Source: Lachnospiraceae bacterium (lineage in GTDB: Bacteria > Bacillota > Clostridia > Lachnospirales > Lachnospiraceae). From it: a DNA stretch of 64,000 bases. This document shows positions 25,652-34,809 of the stretch, in pieces. A program made the translations under genes and the position numbers. A model generated the notes under the pieces. The model had not been told where the DNA came from. It made no database searches and saw only the letters and a program-made list of their open reading frames with translations. Position 1 is the first letter of the stretch; every line of letters begins with the position of its first letter. The stretch spans positions 17,708 through 81,707 of the forward strand of contig JAKSRW010000010.1 in assembly GCA_024403355.1 (NCBI GenBank), in the 5' to 3' direction.

Positions 25652-26296
25652 TTACAGCTTTTTGCCGGGACAAAGTCCGTTCAGCCTGCATTCGGCGCAC
25701 TTCGGTCTTCCCGAAATGCAGATGCTTCTTCCGTGGTCAATAAGCTGCAGATTAATTCTGATCCAGTGCTCCTTAGGAAGCAGCTCCATCAGCTGAAATT
25801 CTGCCTTTACCGGGTCATCCGTATCGGTCAGTCCCAGAAGCCTGGAAATTCTCTTAACATGAGTATCCACGACTATGCTCGGCTCATTAAAAATGTGGCA
25901 TCTTATTACATTTGCCGTTTTCCTGCCCACACCCGGAAGTGCAGTGAGCTCCTCTACTGAGGAGGGCATTTCACCTTTATATTTTTCAATCAGCAGCCTT
26001 GCGCAGTCCCTGATATGAAGAGCCTTGTTCCGGTAAAAGCCCGCAGGCTTCACATCCTCCTCAAGCTCCTTCAGATCCGCCTCTGCAAAGGCTTCGATTG
26101 TCGGATATTTCTTAAATAAATCCTTTGTTAAAATATTAACTCTGGCATCCGTACACTGGGCACTCAGAATCGTGGCACACAGCAGCTGCCAGGGACTTTC
26201 ATGATCCAGGAAACATTTTTCACGCGGATAAAGCTCATCCAGCAGCCTAAGCAATTCGCCCACGCGTGCCTTTTCACTCATATTTTGTGTTTTCAC
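25652..26296 (-). CDS. nth: Endonuclease III, DNA glycosylase/AP lyase
   Basis: A 214-residue base-excision repair enzyme removing oxidised pyrimidines. It has the helix-hairpin-helix with catalytic lysine (LPGVGRKTANVI), the catalytic aspartate in VVDTHVKRISRLLGL and the C-terminal iron-sulfur ligands with spacing C-x6-C-x2-C-x5-C (CISGRPKCAECRLNGLC). The start is probably GTG 26296 with AAAGGA 12 nt upstream, or the ATG five codons later. Confidence 0.95.
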   Translation of the reverse strand: MKTQNMSEKARVGELLRLLDELYPREKCFLDHESPWQLLCATILSAQCTDARVNILTKDLFKKYPTIEAFAEADLKELEEDVKPAGFYRNKALHIRDCARLLIEKYKGEMPSSVEELTALPGVGRKTANVIRCHIFNEPSIVVDTHVKRISRLLGLTDTDDPVKAEFQLMELLPKEHWIRINLQLIDHGRSICISGRPKCAECRLNGLCPGKKL

Positions 26297-26338
26297 TTCG
26301 ATGATATCCTTTCAGGTCTCCTGCTTTCTCCATCCGTA

Positions 26339-28480
26339 TTACTGAAGATATGAAGGAAGATTTTTCATGCAAAGTCCGTATCTGGGACGAAGTCTTAAGC
26401 TTATTACACCATGCTCGGGTCTGTATACCGAAGCGCTGTAATTCACACCGTCATCGGATGTTTCAACCAGACGAACAAGTGCCTCATTTTCTCCGCAGCC
26501 TATCTCCCAAACCGGGATATCTACATTTTCCCAGCTGTCATTATTATTTATAACGATAATAAATCTGTCATTATCATCAAAACGGCCGTAGCTTATTACA
26601 CCATGACTGCCTGCCAGAAACTTCAGTGAACCGTTCTTAAGCGCAGGATAGTTTTTGTGGATTGTGATAAGCTCTCTGTGAAAATCTATAAGATCCTTGT
26701 CCTCTATTCCCCAGGGATAGGTTCTTCTGTTATCGGGATCGGTCCAGCCGCAAAGTCCGGCCTCATCACCGTAGTAAACTGTCGGAGCACCCGGCCAGGT
26801 CATCTGGATAAGTACACCCTCTCGCATTACCGAAGGTCTGATTCCCTCTGATGCAGCCTCTGCACCCGCAGTCGCAAGCCTGCCCACACGTCCGTTGGTT
26901 CTGGTCATAAAACGTGAATGATCATGGTTTGACAGCTCATTCATCGCTGTCTGAAGCGACTGACAGTTCATTCTCGACATATGATAAAGCATTGCGCCGA
27001 AGAAGGCATCCTGATTATTCAAAAGATCCCCGCGGTAATGGTCGCTGTGCTTCTCAAGACCTGTCAGGAACCATGTTACCGGCTCCATAAAGGCCTCATA
27101 GTTCATAATGGAATCCCACTCATCACCCTGCAGCCAGTTTTCCGAAGCACTGTAATTTTCAGCAAGGATAAGCGCATCCGGATTGGCATCCTTAACCTCA
27201 CGTCTGAAACGCTTCCAGAACTTGTGATTGTATTCGGGTGAGAAACCGAGATCTGCCGCCACATCAAGACGCCAGCCGTCTACCGAATAAGGCGGTGAAA
27301 CCCATTTTCTGCCAACATTGATTATATAATCCTCAAGCCCCTTTGAGCCCTCATAATTAAGCTTGGGAAGGGTATCATGTCCCCACCAGCCGTCATAATC
27401 ACCGTTATTGGGCCATTTGTCCGAATTAAATTTAAAAAATGAATTGTAAGGACTTTCCTTAGAGCAGTAAGCTCCGGGCGGATAACCGTGCTCCTCACTG
27501 TATATTCCCTGTCTGTCCAGCCATTTATTAAAGGAACCGCAGTGATTGAACACACCGTCAAGGATAACCTTCATGCCTCTGCGGTGAACCTCCGAAACAA
27601 GAGTCGCAAAGAAATTATTGCTGGCCTCAAGATTTCTCATATCCGTTACACGCTTTATGTAACGCTCGGAATGTCTGTTGTCCTGATCTCCATCCTCAAG
27701 AACATTACCGTCATCATAAGGAATAACCGTTAAATGGGGATCAACATAGTCATAATCCTGTATATCATATTTGTGGTTTGAAGGCGATACAAATATGGGG
27801 TTAAAGTAAATAACCTCCACTCCCAGCTGCTGAAGATAATCCAGCTTATTCATAACACCTGTCAGATCTCCGCCGTAAAAACGTCTGATATCGTCCGCCT
27901 CAGGATTCGCAAACCAGTTTTTAACCTTGCTGACATGCTTGCCGATATAGCTGTACTCATTATCCATTACTTCGTTTCGGCCGCTGCCGTTGGCGAAGCG
28001 GTCAACGAAAATCTGGTACATTACAGCGCCCTTCGCCCATTCCGGAGTCTTAAAACCGGGCATAATCTTAAAATTATAATCTGCATTAAGCTCCTCGGTA
28101 ATACCTACCTGGTTATAATAATAAGGGCTGTCTCCCGACCATATCAGGAAATAGTATTCAATTATTTTATCTTCAACCTTAAATGATGTCGCGTAATAAT
28201 CAAACATTGCATCCGATTTTTCAAGTGACATCTGCAGTCGAAAATCTTTTGTTACCAAAACACATGCGAAACAGTTTCCGCGTGCGGTTCTGAGTCTGAT
28301 TGTTACCTTATCTCCGCATTCAGGCTCTGCCGGGATTCTGTATCTTGCGGTTCCATCAGAAAAAACAGCTCGTCTGATGAATTCTCTTGTCATATATGCG
28401 GTACTCGAACCTGCCATCGATTCAAGCGGTGCATATTCACTGTCTCGCTGCGCACTTGCATTTATCTGTCTGTATTCCAA
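26339..28480 (-). CDS. GH13 alpha-glycosidase (neopullulanase/cyclomaltodextrinase type)
   Basis: A 713-residue intracellular amylase-family enzyme. Residues 1-140 are a starch-binding N-terminal domain of CBM34 type. The barrel has the family regions: VIYFNPIF, GVFNHCG, the nucleophile aspartate in DGWRLDVA, the acid in LILAENY and the transition-state aspartate in LSNHDHSR. It likely opens cyclodextrins, pullulan or maltodextrins. The start codon is TTG at 28480, with GAGG 8 nt upstream. It begins about 155 nt after a terminator-like hairpin at 28642-28671, which may attenuate it. Confidence 0.9.
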   Translation of the reverse strand: MEYRQINASAQRDSEYAPLESMAGSSTAYMTREFIRRAVFSDGTARYRIPAEPECGDKVTIRLRTARGNCFACVLVTKDFRLQMSLEKSDAMFDYYATSFKVEDKIIEYYFLIWSGDSPYYYNQVGITEELNADYNFKIMPGFKTPEWAKGAVMYQIFVDRFANGSGRNEVMDNEYSYIGKHVSKVKNWFANPEADDIRRFYGGDLTGVMNKLDYLQQLGVEVIYFNPIFVSPSNHKYDIQDYDYVDPHLTVIPYDDGNVLEDGDQDNRHSERYIKRVTDMRNLEASNNFFATLVSEVHRRGMKVILDGVFNHCGSFNKWLDRQGIYSEEHGYPPGAYCSKESPYNSFFKFNSDKWPNNGDYDGWWGHDTLPKLNYEGSKGLEDYIINVGRKWVSPPYSVDGWRLDVAADLGFSPEYNHKFWKRFRREVKDANPDALILAENYSASENWLQGDEWDSIMNYEAFMEPVTWFLTGLEKHSDHYRGDLLNNQDAFFGAMLYHMSRMNCQSLQTAMNELSNHDHSRFMTRTNGRVGRLATAGAEAASEGIRPSVMREGVLIQMTWPGAPTVYYGDEAGLCGWTDPDNRRTYPWGIEDKDLIDFHRELITIHKNYPALKNGSLKFLAGSHGVISYGRFDDNDRFIIVINNNDSWENVDIPVWEIGCGENEALVRLVETSDDGVNYSASVYRPEHGVISLRLRPRYGLCMKNLPSYLQ

Positions 28481-28570
28481 GATTACTGCCTCTTTCCAAT
28501 ATGTTTTTTATCCATTTGCGGTTTTTGGCTTTCATTAAGGTCTTATGACCCTATTATCCTTCAAATTATA

Positions 28571-28625
28571 TCACAAATCCTTATCTGTTACAACTAAAAA
28601 ATCCCCGGCACACATTTACCTCCTT
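28571..28625 (-). promoter_or_regulatory. Orphan ribosome binding site with a possible leader peptide
   Basis: A perfect AAGGAGGT lies at 28618-28625 on the minus strand, but only very short frames follow: ATG 28615 (14 codons, to TGA at 28571) or GTG 28613 (10 codons). It is between the terminator and the GH13 gene and could be a leader peptide. Confidence 0.3.
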
Positions 28626-28633
28626 GGGACCCG

Positions 28634-28751
28634 TAAAAAGTAAAAAAGGACAGCTTTAGGCTATCCTTTTTCGGAGAAGGTATTTTTGCTAAGAGTATAA
28701 AACTCTTTATTATGGGGTGTAGCAAAAACTATAAATGTATTGGGGTTTACA
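28634..28751 (-). ncRNA. Candidate small RNA or attenuating leader
   Basis: About 118 nt lie between an extended -10 element and a strong terminator on the minus strand. A 9-bp stem (TTTTTGCTA 28683-28691 with TAGCAAAAA 28720-28728) encloses a smaller hairpin (AGAGT/ACTCT). Three single-stranded C-rich patches (ACCCC, CACCCC, ACCUUCUCC) could pair with ribosome binding sites, as in known Firmicutes small RNAs. No long frame is present. It could instead be the 5' leader of the GH13 gene. Confidence 0.5.
28642..28671 (-). terminator. Terminator of the candidate small RNA
   Basis: AAAAAGGA and TCCTTTTT pair around an inner AGC/GCT stem; on the minus strand the run TCCTTTTTTACTTTTT follows. The symmetric A and U tracts mean that it could act in both directions. 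Confidence 0.8.
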
Positions 28752-28757
28752 AGACAT

Positions 28758-28763
28758 ATTATA
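28758..28763 (-). promoter_or_regulatory. Extended -10 promoter element
   Basis: TGCTATAAT on the minus strand gives a consensus -10 with the TGn extension. No good -35 is visible at 16-18 bp. It lies just after the ftsH terminator and could start the candidate small RNA. Confidence 0.5.
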
Positions 28764-28837
28764 GCATGATTTCTCAATAAGTGTGCACAAAGTTAAATTC
28801 TTTTTTATATTCTTTTTAATCATTTTGTACAAAAGAA

Positions 28838-28861
28838 CCGGACGCCATTTCTGACGTCCGG
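28838..28861 (-). terminator. Intrinsic terminator after ftsH
   Basis: CCGGACG/CGTCCGG with a 10-nt loop, followed on the minus strand by TTCTTTTG. It lies 39 nt beyond the ftsH stop. Confidence 0.85.
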
Positions 28862-28899
28862 GGAAAAAGTGAACAAATTATACATTTTCGTGGTGAAAA

Positions 28900-30726
28900 T
28901 CAGGCATTTTCAATGTTTTCAGTGAATAATCCTTCGAATTCCTCTCTTGTGATTCTTTCCTTCTCTATAAGAAGTTCAGCACATTTATGAAGAACATTTA
29001 TATTATCGCTGATAATTTTCTTTGCATCGGCATAGCACTTGTCAATGATTGCATGTACCTCTTCGTCAATCTTGCCTGCCACATTTTCGCTGTAGCTTCT
29101 TGTATGTGCAAGGTCACGTCCGATAAATACCTCATCATCGTCGTTGTCATAATTGACCATTCCGATGCTCTGTGAGAAGCCGTATTTTGTAACCATGTTT
29201 CTGGCAAGCTTTGTAGCCACCTTAATATCCTGTGAGGCACCTGTGGTAATATCATCAAAAATGATTTCTTCTGCGATACGTCCGCCAAGGTCTACCATGA
29301 TGTCCTGAAGCATTTTGCCACGGGTATTAAACATTTCATCCTTCTCGGGAAGGGGCATTGTATAGCCGGCAGCGCCGGGACCTGTAGGAATAATCGAAAC
29401 TGTATAAACAGGACCCACATCGGGAAGCAGATGGAAAAGAATTGCATGTCCTGCCTCATGATAAGCGGTAATCTTCTTTTCCTTATCGCTGACTACGCGG
29501 CTCTTACGCTCTGTTCCGATACCAACCTTGATGAAGGACTTTTTGATATCCTCATCATTAATAAACTTTCTGTTAGCCTTTGCGGCAGAAATTGCAGCCT
29601 CATTCATGAGGTTCTCAAGGTCTGCACCTGTAAAGCCGGCGGTTGTCTGGGCAATCTGACCCAGATCGATATCGTCTCCCAAAGGCTTATTTTTAACGTG
29701 AACCTTAAGAATATCCTCTCTGCCCTGAACATCGGGTCTTCCGACTACGATTTTACGGTCAAAACGACCGGGACGCATAATGGCAGGGTCAAGAATGTCT
29801 ACACGGTTAGTGGCCGCAAGCACGATAATTCCCTCGTTTACGCCAAAGCCGTCCATCTCAACAAGCATCTGGTTAAGGGTCTGCTCACGCTCGTCATGGC
29901 CGCCGCCCATACCCGTACCACGTCTTCTTGCGACAGCATCAATCTCATCGATAAAAATGATACAGGGTGAATTCTTCTTCGCATCGGCAAAAAGGTCACG
30001 CACACGTGAAGCACCGACACCTACGAACATCTCTACGAAATCCGAACCTGAAATAGAGAAGAAGGGAACACCTGCCTCACCTGCCACAGCCTTCGCAAGC
30101 AGTGTTTTACCGGTTCCCGGAGGTCCCTCCAAAAGAATACCCTTCGGAATTCTGGCACCGAGTGTGATATACTTCCTCGGATCCTTAAGAAAGTCAACGA
30201 TTTCCTCCAGGTCTTCCTTTTCTTCCTTAAGTCCGGCAACATCCTTAAATCCGGTCTGATTTTCCGAGCCCTTGGTCATTCTGGCTCTTGATTTACCGAA
30301 GTTCATGACCTTCGAATTCGAGTTGTTGCTTACCGGTCCCATCAGCATAAAAATCATAAAAAGCATCAGCACAATTATGATAATGTTGGGAAGTATTGTG
30401 GTAAGGAACCAGCTCGGCTTATCGATAGTTTCCATCGAATACGGTATATTCACATCTCTCAGCATCTTCTCTATCTCCGCTACATCCGAGCAGTAGAAAT
30501 ATGCCGACTGTCCGCCCTTAAGGTTGATATCCACCGTACCTGTAGGGATTTCTTCATTAGGAGTAATGATTACCGTATTGATATTATTTTCCGCAACGGC
30601 CTTGGCAAACTGCTGGTAGCTGTAGACAATACTGCCCTGATGACGGGATGTATTTACTATGAAATACAGAAGCAGTACCATGACAATCAGGAAAAAATAT
30701 ACGCCTAATCCTCGTGATTTTTTCAT
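28900..30726 (-). CDS. ftsH: ATP-dependent zinc metalloprotease FtsH
   Basis: A 608-residue membrane protease with two transmembrane helices (residues 9-25 and 108-130) bracketing a small extracytoplasmic domain, an AAA domain (Walker A GPPGTGKT at 201-208, Walker B IIFIDEID, arginine-finger region RPGRFDR) and an M41 protease domain with HEAGH at 423-427. It degrades misassembled membrane proteins. It starts 7 nt after tilS; the hpt gene usually found between the two in Bacillus is absent. Confidence 0.97.
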   Translation of the reverse strand: MKKSRGLGVYFFLIVMVLLLYFIVNTSRHQGSIVYSYQQFAKAVAENNINTVIITPNEEIPTGTVDINLKGGQSAYFYCSDVAEIEKMLRDVNIPYSMETIDKPSWFLTTILPNIIIIVLMLFMIFMLMGPVSNNSNSKVMNFGKSRARMTKGSENQTGFKDVAGLKEEKEDLEEIVDFLKDPRKYITLGARIPKGILLEGPPGTGKTLLAKAVAGEAGVPFFSISGSDFVEMFVGVGASRVRDLFADAKKNSPCIIFIDEIDAVARRRGTGMGGGHDEREQTLNQMLVEMDGFGVNEGIIVLAATNRVDILDPAIMRPGRFDRKIVVGRPDVQGREDILKVHVKNKPLGDDIDLGQIAQTTAGFTGADLENLMNEAAISAAKANRKFINDEDIKKSFIKVGIGTERKSRVVSDKEKKITAYHEAGHAILFHLLPDVGPVYTVSIIPTGPGAAGYTMPLPEKDEMFNTRGKMLQDIMVDLGGRIAEEIIFDDITTGASQDIKVATKLARNMVTKYGFSQSIGMVNYDNDDDEVFIGRDLAHTRSYSENVAGKIDEEVHAIIDKCYADAKKIISDNINVLHKCAELLIEKERITREEFEGLFTENIENA

Positions 30727-30733
30727 CCTTTAT

Positions 30734-32173
30734 CTAACCTTTCTTAGATATTTCTGCAATAAGAACAGTTTTTGTTTCCTCCGTTACATAACAGCTGTCA
30801 TCTCTTCTGTAGCCTGGTATCCACAAAATATGACTGCCGTCTGCAAGCAGCAAAAGGCTGTCCCTTAGCTCTGCCGGAATCTTTGCATCTATCATGTAAC
30901 GGTTCAGCGCCTTTCGCAATGCCCCTTTACCGATCAGGATGTAATCTCCGGCCTGTCTGCATCTGACCTGCAGACCATTCTGTATTTTATCATAATCGAA
31001 CCACTGTATGCAATCATTTTTCGGAAATTCAGCCGAAAGCCCACTTTTAGGTCTGACTGTATAAGTGATTTCAATATTATTTTCAATGCATTTGCTTAAA
31101 TTTTCCGTCTTTTTTCGCAAAATTACCGCATCATAGCTCTTCTCCGCCTCAATTCCGTAGGGTAAATCAAGCTTACGGCCTACCTGATTTCGAGTCAGGG
31201 CCACAATCTGCCCGATATGAACATTTTCAACATCCTTCAGACTTTTGCTCAGCCGCCCGAAGCATTCCCTGATAAGAGCCTTTTGAACTACGGGATGCAG
31301 GGAATTGATATGAGAATCCTCTATACGGCATGACACCGCTTCAAATTCCTTTTCTGTCGCCCCTGTATCTCCTGCTGCCGCTTTATCACCTGCCGCACCG
31401 GTGTCATCCGCGTAAGAAAACTGACATTTTTTTACTTCTTCCTCTACCATACAGTGAAGAAATTCCTCCAGCTCTGCTGCCTGCGCGCTGAGCCCCGCAA
31501 TGTGCTCAACGGCCGCTGAATTTAATTCCTCCCTAACTGTAGGCATGATGCAGTTTCTGATAACATTTCTGCTGTAATCATTTTCCAGATTTGTCTCATC
31601 CGTACACCAACTGATATTTCTCTTATTAAGAAATTCCTCTATTTCAGCCCTTGACAGACACAAAATCGGTCTGATTATCCAGCTGCTGCCCATACTGCGC
31701 GAAGGCCTTATGCCTCTTATTCCGGACAGCCCGCTTCCGCGGAATATATTAAAAAGAACCGTTTCGGCATTATCATCACTGTTGTGCGCAATCGCTATTT
31801 TATTAAAATTTCCTTCCTCTGCCAGTCTGCCGAAGGTCTCGTAGCGGAAATTTCGCCCCGCCTCCTCACAGCCTGTGTGAGTCTGTGCGGCAATACGGGG
31901 AATATCCCCGGTCACGCACTCATAGTCAACCCCAAGCTCCCTGCAAAGCTCAGCCGTGAACCTCTCATCCCTTAATGCGGTCTCCCTGCGTATTCCGTGG
32001 TTAATATGCACAACCTTCAGCGAAAGCCCATATTCATTTCTCAGCTCACAAAGCACTGCCAGCAGACATACCGAATCCGCGCCGCCCGATACTCCTGCCA
32101 GAATGCGGTCGCCGACGCTGATTAAATTATTAGTTTTTATATAATCCGAAAGCTTTTTTATCGTTTTATCCAT
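30734..32173 (-). CDS. tilS: tRNA(Ile)-lysidine synthetase
   Basis: A 479-residue ATP-dependent enzyme that converts C34 of the CAU-anticodon tRNA-Ile to lysidine. The PP-loop SGGADS is at 29-34, followed by VHINHGIR, CEEAGRNFRYETF and IAHNSDDNAET. The C-terminal domain includes GDYILIGKGALRKALNRYMIDAKIP. It contains an unusual Ala/Gly/Asp-rich insert near residues 255-275 (TGAAGDKAAAGDTGAT), likely a disordered loop. Confidence 0.95.
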   Translation of the reverse strand: MDKTIKKLSDYIKTNNLISVGDRILAGVSGGADSVCLLAVLCELRNEYGLSLKVVHINHGIRRETALRDERFTAELCRELGVDYECVTGDIPRIAAQTHTGCEEAGRNFRYETFGRLAEEGNFNKIAIAHNSDDNAETVLFNIFRGSGLSGIRGIRPSRSMGSSWIIRPILCLSRAEIEEFLNKRNISWCTDETNLENDYSRNVIRNCIMPTVREELNSAAVEHIAGLSAQAAELEEFLHCMVEEEVKKCQFSYADDTGAAGDKAAAGDTGATEKEFEAVSCRIEDSHINSLHPVVQKALIRECFGRLSKSLKDVENVHIGQIVALTRNQVGRKLDLPYGIEAEKSYDAVILRKKTENLSKCIENNIEITYTVRPKSGLSAEFPKNDCIQWFDYDKIQNGLQVRCRQAGDYILIGKGALRKALNRYMIDAKIPAELRDSLLLLADGSHILWIPGYRRDDSCYVTEETKTVLIAEISKKG

Positions 32174-32239
32174 AATAGTCAGTAGTTTATCCTAATCATA
32201 GCTTACAGGCAGACAGCAAGGCTTCTGCCTGCATTTATC

Positions 32240-32271
32240 AAAAAGAAAAGAGACACCGCAAACGGCATCTC
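32240..32271 (-). terminator. Intrinsic terminator after divIC
   Basis: On the minus strand, GAGATGCCG pairs with CGGTGTCTC (9 bp, two G-U) around TTTG, followed by TTTTCTTTTT. It lies between divIC and tilS, so the tilS-ftsH pair needs its own promoter or read-through. A second hairpin (CAGGCAGA/TCTGCCTG, 32206-32231) without a U-tract follows. Confidence 0.85.
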
Positions 32272-32312
32272 CATTGCTTATAGATTGCAGGAGACTGCAG
32301 CCTCCCGGTATT

Positions 32313-32633
32313 TTACTTTTTTTCGTCCGCAGCTTCATCGCTTCCGGGAATAAAAATCGTATCCTCGGGGTCTCTCAGACCAAATATTTCCTTTGCCTGG
32401 TCCTTTACGTAATCATCGGTTTCACGATAGGCTATTTCATTCTCTAGATTTGTATGCTCCTGTCTGGCGGCGGCCTTCTGCTCCTCCAGAATAACCAGGG
32501 CCTCGTCAAGAGACTTCTCCGTGTTTCTTAAATCCATCGTTATTTTAAAAAGCCAGCCGCATATAAGCAGAGCAATCACAACTGTAATTACGACACTGGC
32601 TCTGCCCTCTTTGGTTTTCTTAGCCTTGCTCAC
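32313..32633 (-). CDS. divIC: DivIC/FtsB-type septum formation initiator
   Basis: A 106-residue single-pass protein: short basic cytoplasmic N-terminus, transmembrane helix (residues 13-30), then a coiled coil (NTEKSLDEALVILEEQKAA) and the conserved VKDQAKEIFGLRDPEDTIFI segment of the DivIC family. It acts in the divisome. The start is GTG 32633, preceded by the recurring GAAAGGCATGGT motif. It sits at the usual place relative to rqcP. Confidence 0.88.
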   Translation of the reverse strand: MSKAKKTKEGRASVVITVVIALLICGWLFKITMDLRNTEKSLDEALVILEEQKAAARQEHTNLENEIAYRETDDYVKDQAKEIFGLRDPEDTIFIPGSDEAADEKK

Positions 32634-32658
32634 ACTTAATCACCATGCCTTTCAAAAT

Positions 32659-33951
32659 TTAAACATTTAATACAAACAAATCAATAAATACCATTGAATC
32701 CTCATCCTCAGACGCAGGCCTCTGAATATCTAATGCAAACTGGAATTTTTCAGCCTTTTTAACACCAAAGTATTCAAAGTTCGAGAGGTCTGTATATATT
32801 CTTTCAATTGCTCTGTAACCGGGTCTCACTGTACGTGACCAGTCCATATCAAAAAGGATTCCGTTCAAAGCTGTATTTGACCAGGAAAAGGTCAGGCTGT
32901 CATCCGAAAAATTCTCCATAAAAAGGTCCATATAGAAGCCCTTTTCATCCGTTCCCTTTTCAAGAACAATAAAGGAACAGTCATCATTTCCCATGCAGAC
33001 ATTTTCCCCGTTTCTGAAAACAAGCTCTCTTGCCGAAAGTTCTTCTTCCGAAAGACCTGTAGGATAAATACAAAGCTCCTTACAGTCCGTCAGCTCCGAT
33101 TCATCAGCCGTTTCCGAAGTGTCTGTCTCTGTCAAAGCAGGCATAAGCTTAACCTGCATTTCCAGCTTTTCCGCCGCATCTGTGCCCATTCCGGTAAAAT
33201 CCACATTTTCAAGAAGAAAGCTTCCAAAATCAAAGGAAGCTGCTGCCCTGTCGATTTTTATATTCTGATAAAACTCATAGTTGTTTACTGCTATTTCGTC
33301 TATCTGAACCATAATCCAGGAATCAGTCCTGTTCGATAAAAAATATCCGATTTCAATTTCATTTTTGCCGGGGCGTGCCTCTATATTATTAATAATAAAA
33401 GATATTTCATCATTGTCAATAACGACTGTACCGTCAACCTCCGGCTCCTGAGAACTTTCAAAGCTGTCTCCATCGTTTTCGGAAGCATCCATTCCGCTTC
33501 CTGTGCTCTCAGTTCCTGCGGCTTCCGTTCCTGCACTCTCCGTTCCGTTTTCTGCGGCTTCCGCACCGCTTCCTGCACTCTCCGTTCCGCTTCCTGTGGC
33601 TTCCGCATCCGTTCCGACAGTCGCACTACCCTGATTTTCTGCTCCGGTTTCCGCATTTTCGCTTCCCACTGCAGAACCTGCACTTCCCGCAGCATCGTTT
33701 CCTACCGTCATATCCACCGCAGTCGAAGAAAAGTCATACTTACCGTTTATAAGCTTCTCTATGTCACTTCTGTCATCTGCCGTATTATCAGGCTCCGGGC
33801 TAACAGCCGGCTCCTCATGCTTTTCCTCCGAATGAGGTGTCGCGGTCTGCAAGAGCGACGAATGCTTTTGTTCATCCTCCTTTTTACCGCACGAAGCAAG
33901 CCCCAGACACAAGAGCATAATCAAAACTGCCAGTGACCATCTGTTTCTCAT
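32659..33951 (-). CDS. Lipoprotein with low-complexity linker
   Basis: A 430-residue lipoprotein: signal peptide with the lipobox LASC (Cys near residue 21), a long disordered linker rich in Ser/Gly/Glu/Ala with a loose ESAGSGAEAAENGT-type repeat (residues about 95-165), then a beta-rich domain (DNDEISFIINNIEARPGKNEIEIGYFLSN) and a second one (CMGNDDCSFIVLEKGTDEKG). Its start overlaps the rqcP stop as ATGA, indicating translational coupling. It occupies the place of yabP-yabQ in spore formers. Function unknown. Confidence 0.8.
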   Translation of the reverse strand: MRNRWSLAVLIMLLCLGLASCGKKEDEQKHSSLLQTATPHSEEKHEEPAVSPEPDNTADDRSDIEKLINGKYDFSSTAVDMTVGNDAAGSAGSAVGSENAETGAENQGSATVGTDAEATGSGTESAGSGAEAAENGTESAGTEAAGTESTGSGMDASENDGDSFESSQEPEVDGTVVIDNDEISFIINNIEARPGKNEIEIGYFLSNRTDSWIMVQIDEIAVNNYEFYQNIKIDRAAASFDFGSFLLENVDFTGMGTDAAEKLEMQVKLMPALTETDTSETADESELTDCKELCIYPTGLSEEELSARELVFRNGENVCMGNDDCSFIVLEKGTDEKGFYMDLFMENFSDDSLTFSWSNTALNGILFDMDWSRTVRPGYRAIERIYTDLSNFEYFGVKKAEKFQFALDIQRPASEDEDSMVFIDLFVLNV

Positions 33952-34187
33952 ATATATTTAAAAAGCTCCTTTGCTTCTTCTTTCCTGCTTGTATCCGCAA
34001 TGGCCAGAACCTCGACCTTCACGCTTTTTGTTCCGAATCCGATTTCAATAATGTCGCCAACCTTCACGTCAGCCGAAGGCTTTGCAGCCTTTCCGTTGAG
34101 CATTACTCTTCCCGCATCTGCAGCCTCATTCGCCACAGTTCTTCTTTTAATAAGTCTTGAAACCTTAAGATACTTATCAAGTCTCAT
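33948..34187 (-). CDS. rqcP: RqcP, S4-domain ribosome quality-control factor
   Basis: A 79-residue S4 RNA-binding protein (MRLDKYLKVSRLIKRRTVANEA, then GRVMLNGKAAKPSADVKVGDIIEI) of the YabO/Hsp15 family, which helps RqcH move peptidyl-tRNA during alanine tailing on stalled 50S subunits. AAAGGCAATGTTTT precedes the ATG. It follows hup, as in other Firmicutes. Confidence 0.92.
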   Translation of the reverse strand: MRLDKYLKVSRLIKRRTVANEAADAGRVMLNGKAAKPSADVKVGDIIEIGFGTKSVKVEVLAIADTSRKEEAKELFKYI

Positions 34188-34243
34188 AAAACATTGCCTT
34201 TCTTTATTACGGTGCCCTGCACGGGCATTTACTGTTTAGGTTT

Positions 34244-34272
34244 AAAAAACCCCGTAGCTATTCACTACGGGG
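34244..34272 (-). terminator. Intrinsic terminator after hup
   Basis: CCCCGTAG/CTACGGGG with a 7-nt loop (34250-34272), followed on the minus strand by six U residues. It lies 26 nt past the hup stop. Confidence 0.95.
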
Positions 34273-34297
34273 CCGCAAATTTTAATTACTTTTAGAA

Positions 34298-34573
34298 TTA
34301 AGCATTAACAGCATCCTTAAGTGCCTTGCCAGCCTTGAACTTAGGTGCCTTTGAAGCTGCGATCTCGATAGCAGCACCGGTGCTGGGGTTCTTACCTGTT
34401 CTTGCTTCTCTCTTAGCAACCTCGAATGTACCGAAGCCAACTAACTGAACCTTCTCACCTGCGATAAGCTCTTCTGTAATAACATCAATAACAGCCTTTA
34501 ATGCGCTCTCTGAATCCTTCTTTGATAATCCTGCCTTCTCTGCAATTGCAGCAACTAACTCTGTCTTATTCAT
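34298..34573 (-). CDS. hup: DNA-binding protein HU
   Basis: A 91-residue nucleoid protein ([57 protein letters not shown]) with the DNA-bending arm and proline. ATG 34573 has AGGAGG 9 nt upstream; an 18-codon upstream extension crosses this site and is rejected. Its promoter and terminator are both clear, so it is transcribed at least partly alone. Confidence 0.97.
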   Translation of the reverse strand: MNKTELVAAIAEKAGLSKKDSESALKAVIDVITEELIAGEKVQLVGFGTFEVAKREARTGKNPSTGAAIEIAASKAPKFKAGKALKDAVNA

Positions 34574-34640
34574 TAATAAAACCCTCCTAAAATTTTTACA
34601 TAACTGTACACTAGATATACTGCACAATGTTCACAATACA

Positions 34641-34669
34641 TTTATAAAGGTATACCGCTGTTTTGTCAA
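34641..34669 (-). promoter_or_regulatory. Sigma-A promoter of hup
   Basis: TTGACA (34664-34669), 17-bp spacer, TATAAA (34641-34646) on the minus strand, giving a leader of about 60 nt. Confidence 0.9.
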
Positions 34670-34710
34670 GTATTTTTACTGTTTTTAAGCAAAAACAGGC
34701 AAAAAACCGC

Positions 34711-34739
34711 TTCACATTTTTTTCACAAAATGTTATTAT
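34711..34739 (+). promoter_or_regulatory. Sigma-A promoter of the trigger-factor-like gene
   Basis: TTCACA (34711-34716), 17-bp spacer, TATTAT (34734-34739) on the plus strand, about 64 nt before the start codon. Confidence 0.75.
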
Positions 34740-34809
34740 AGTCAAACAGTGACTTTTTTGCTGATTAAAAAAGATCGTAAAAAGATATTAGAAAGGTACA
34801 GGTATACCC

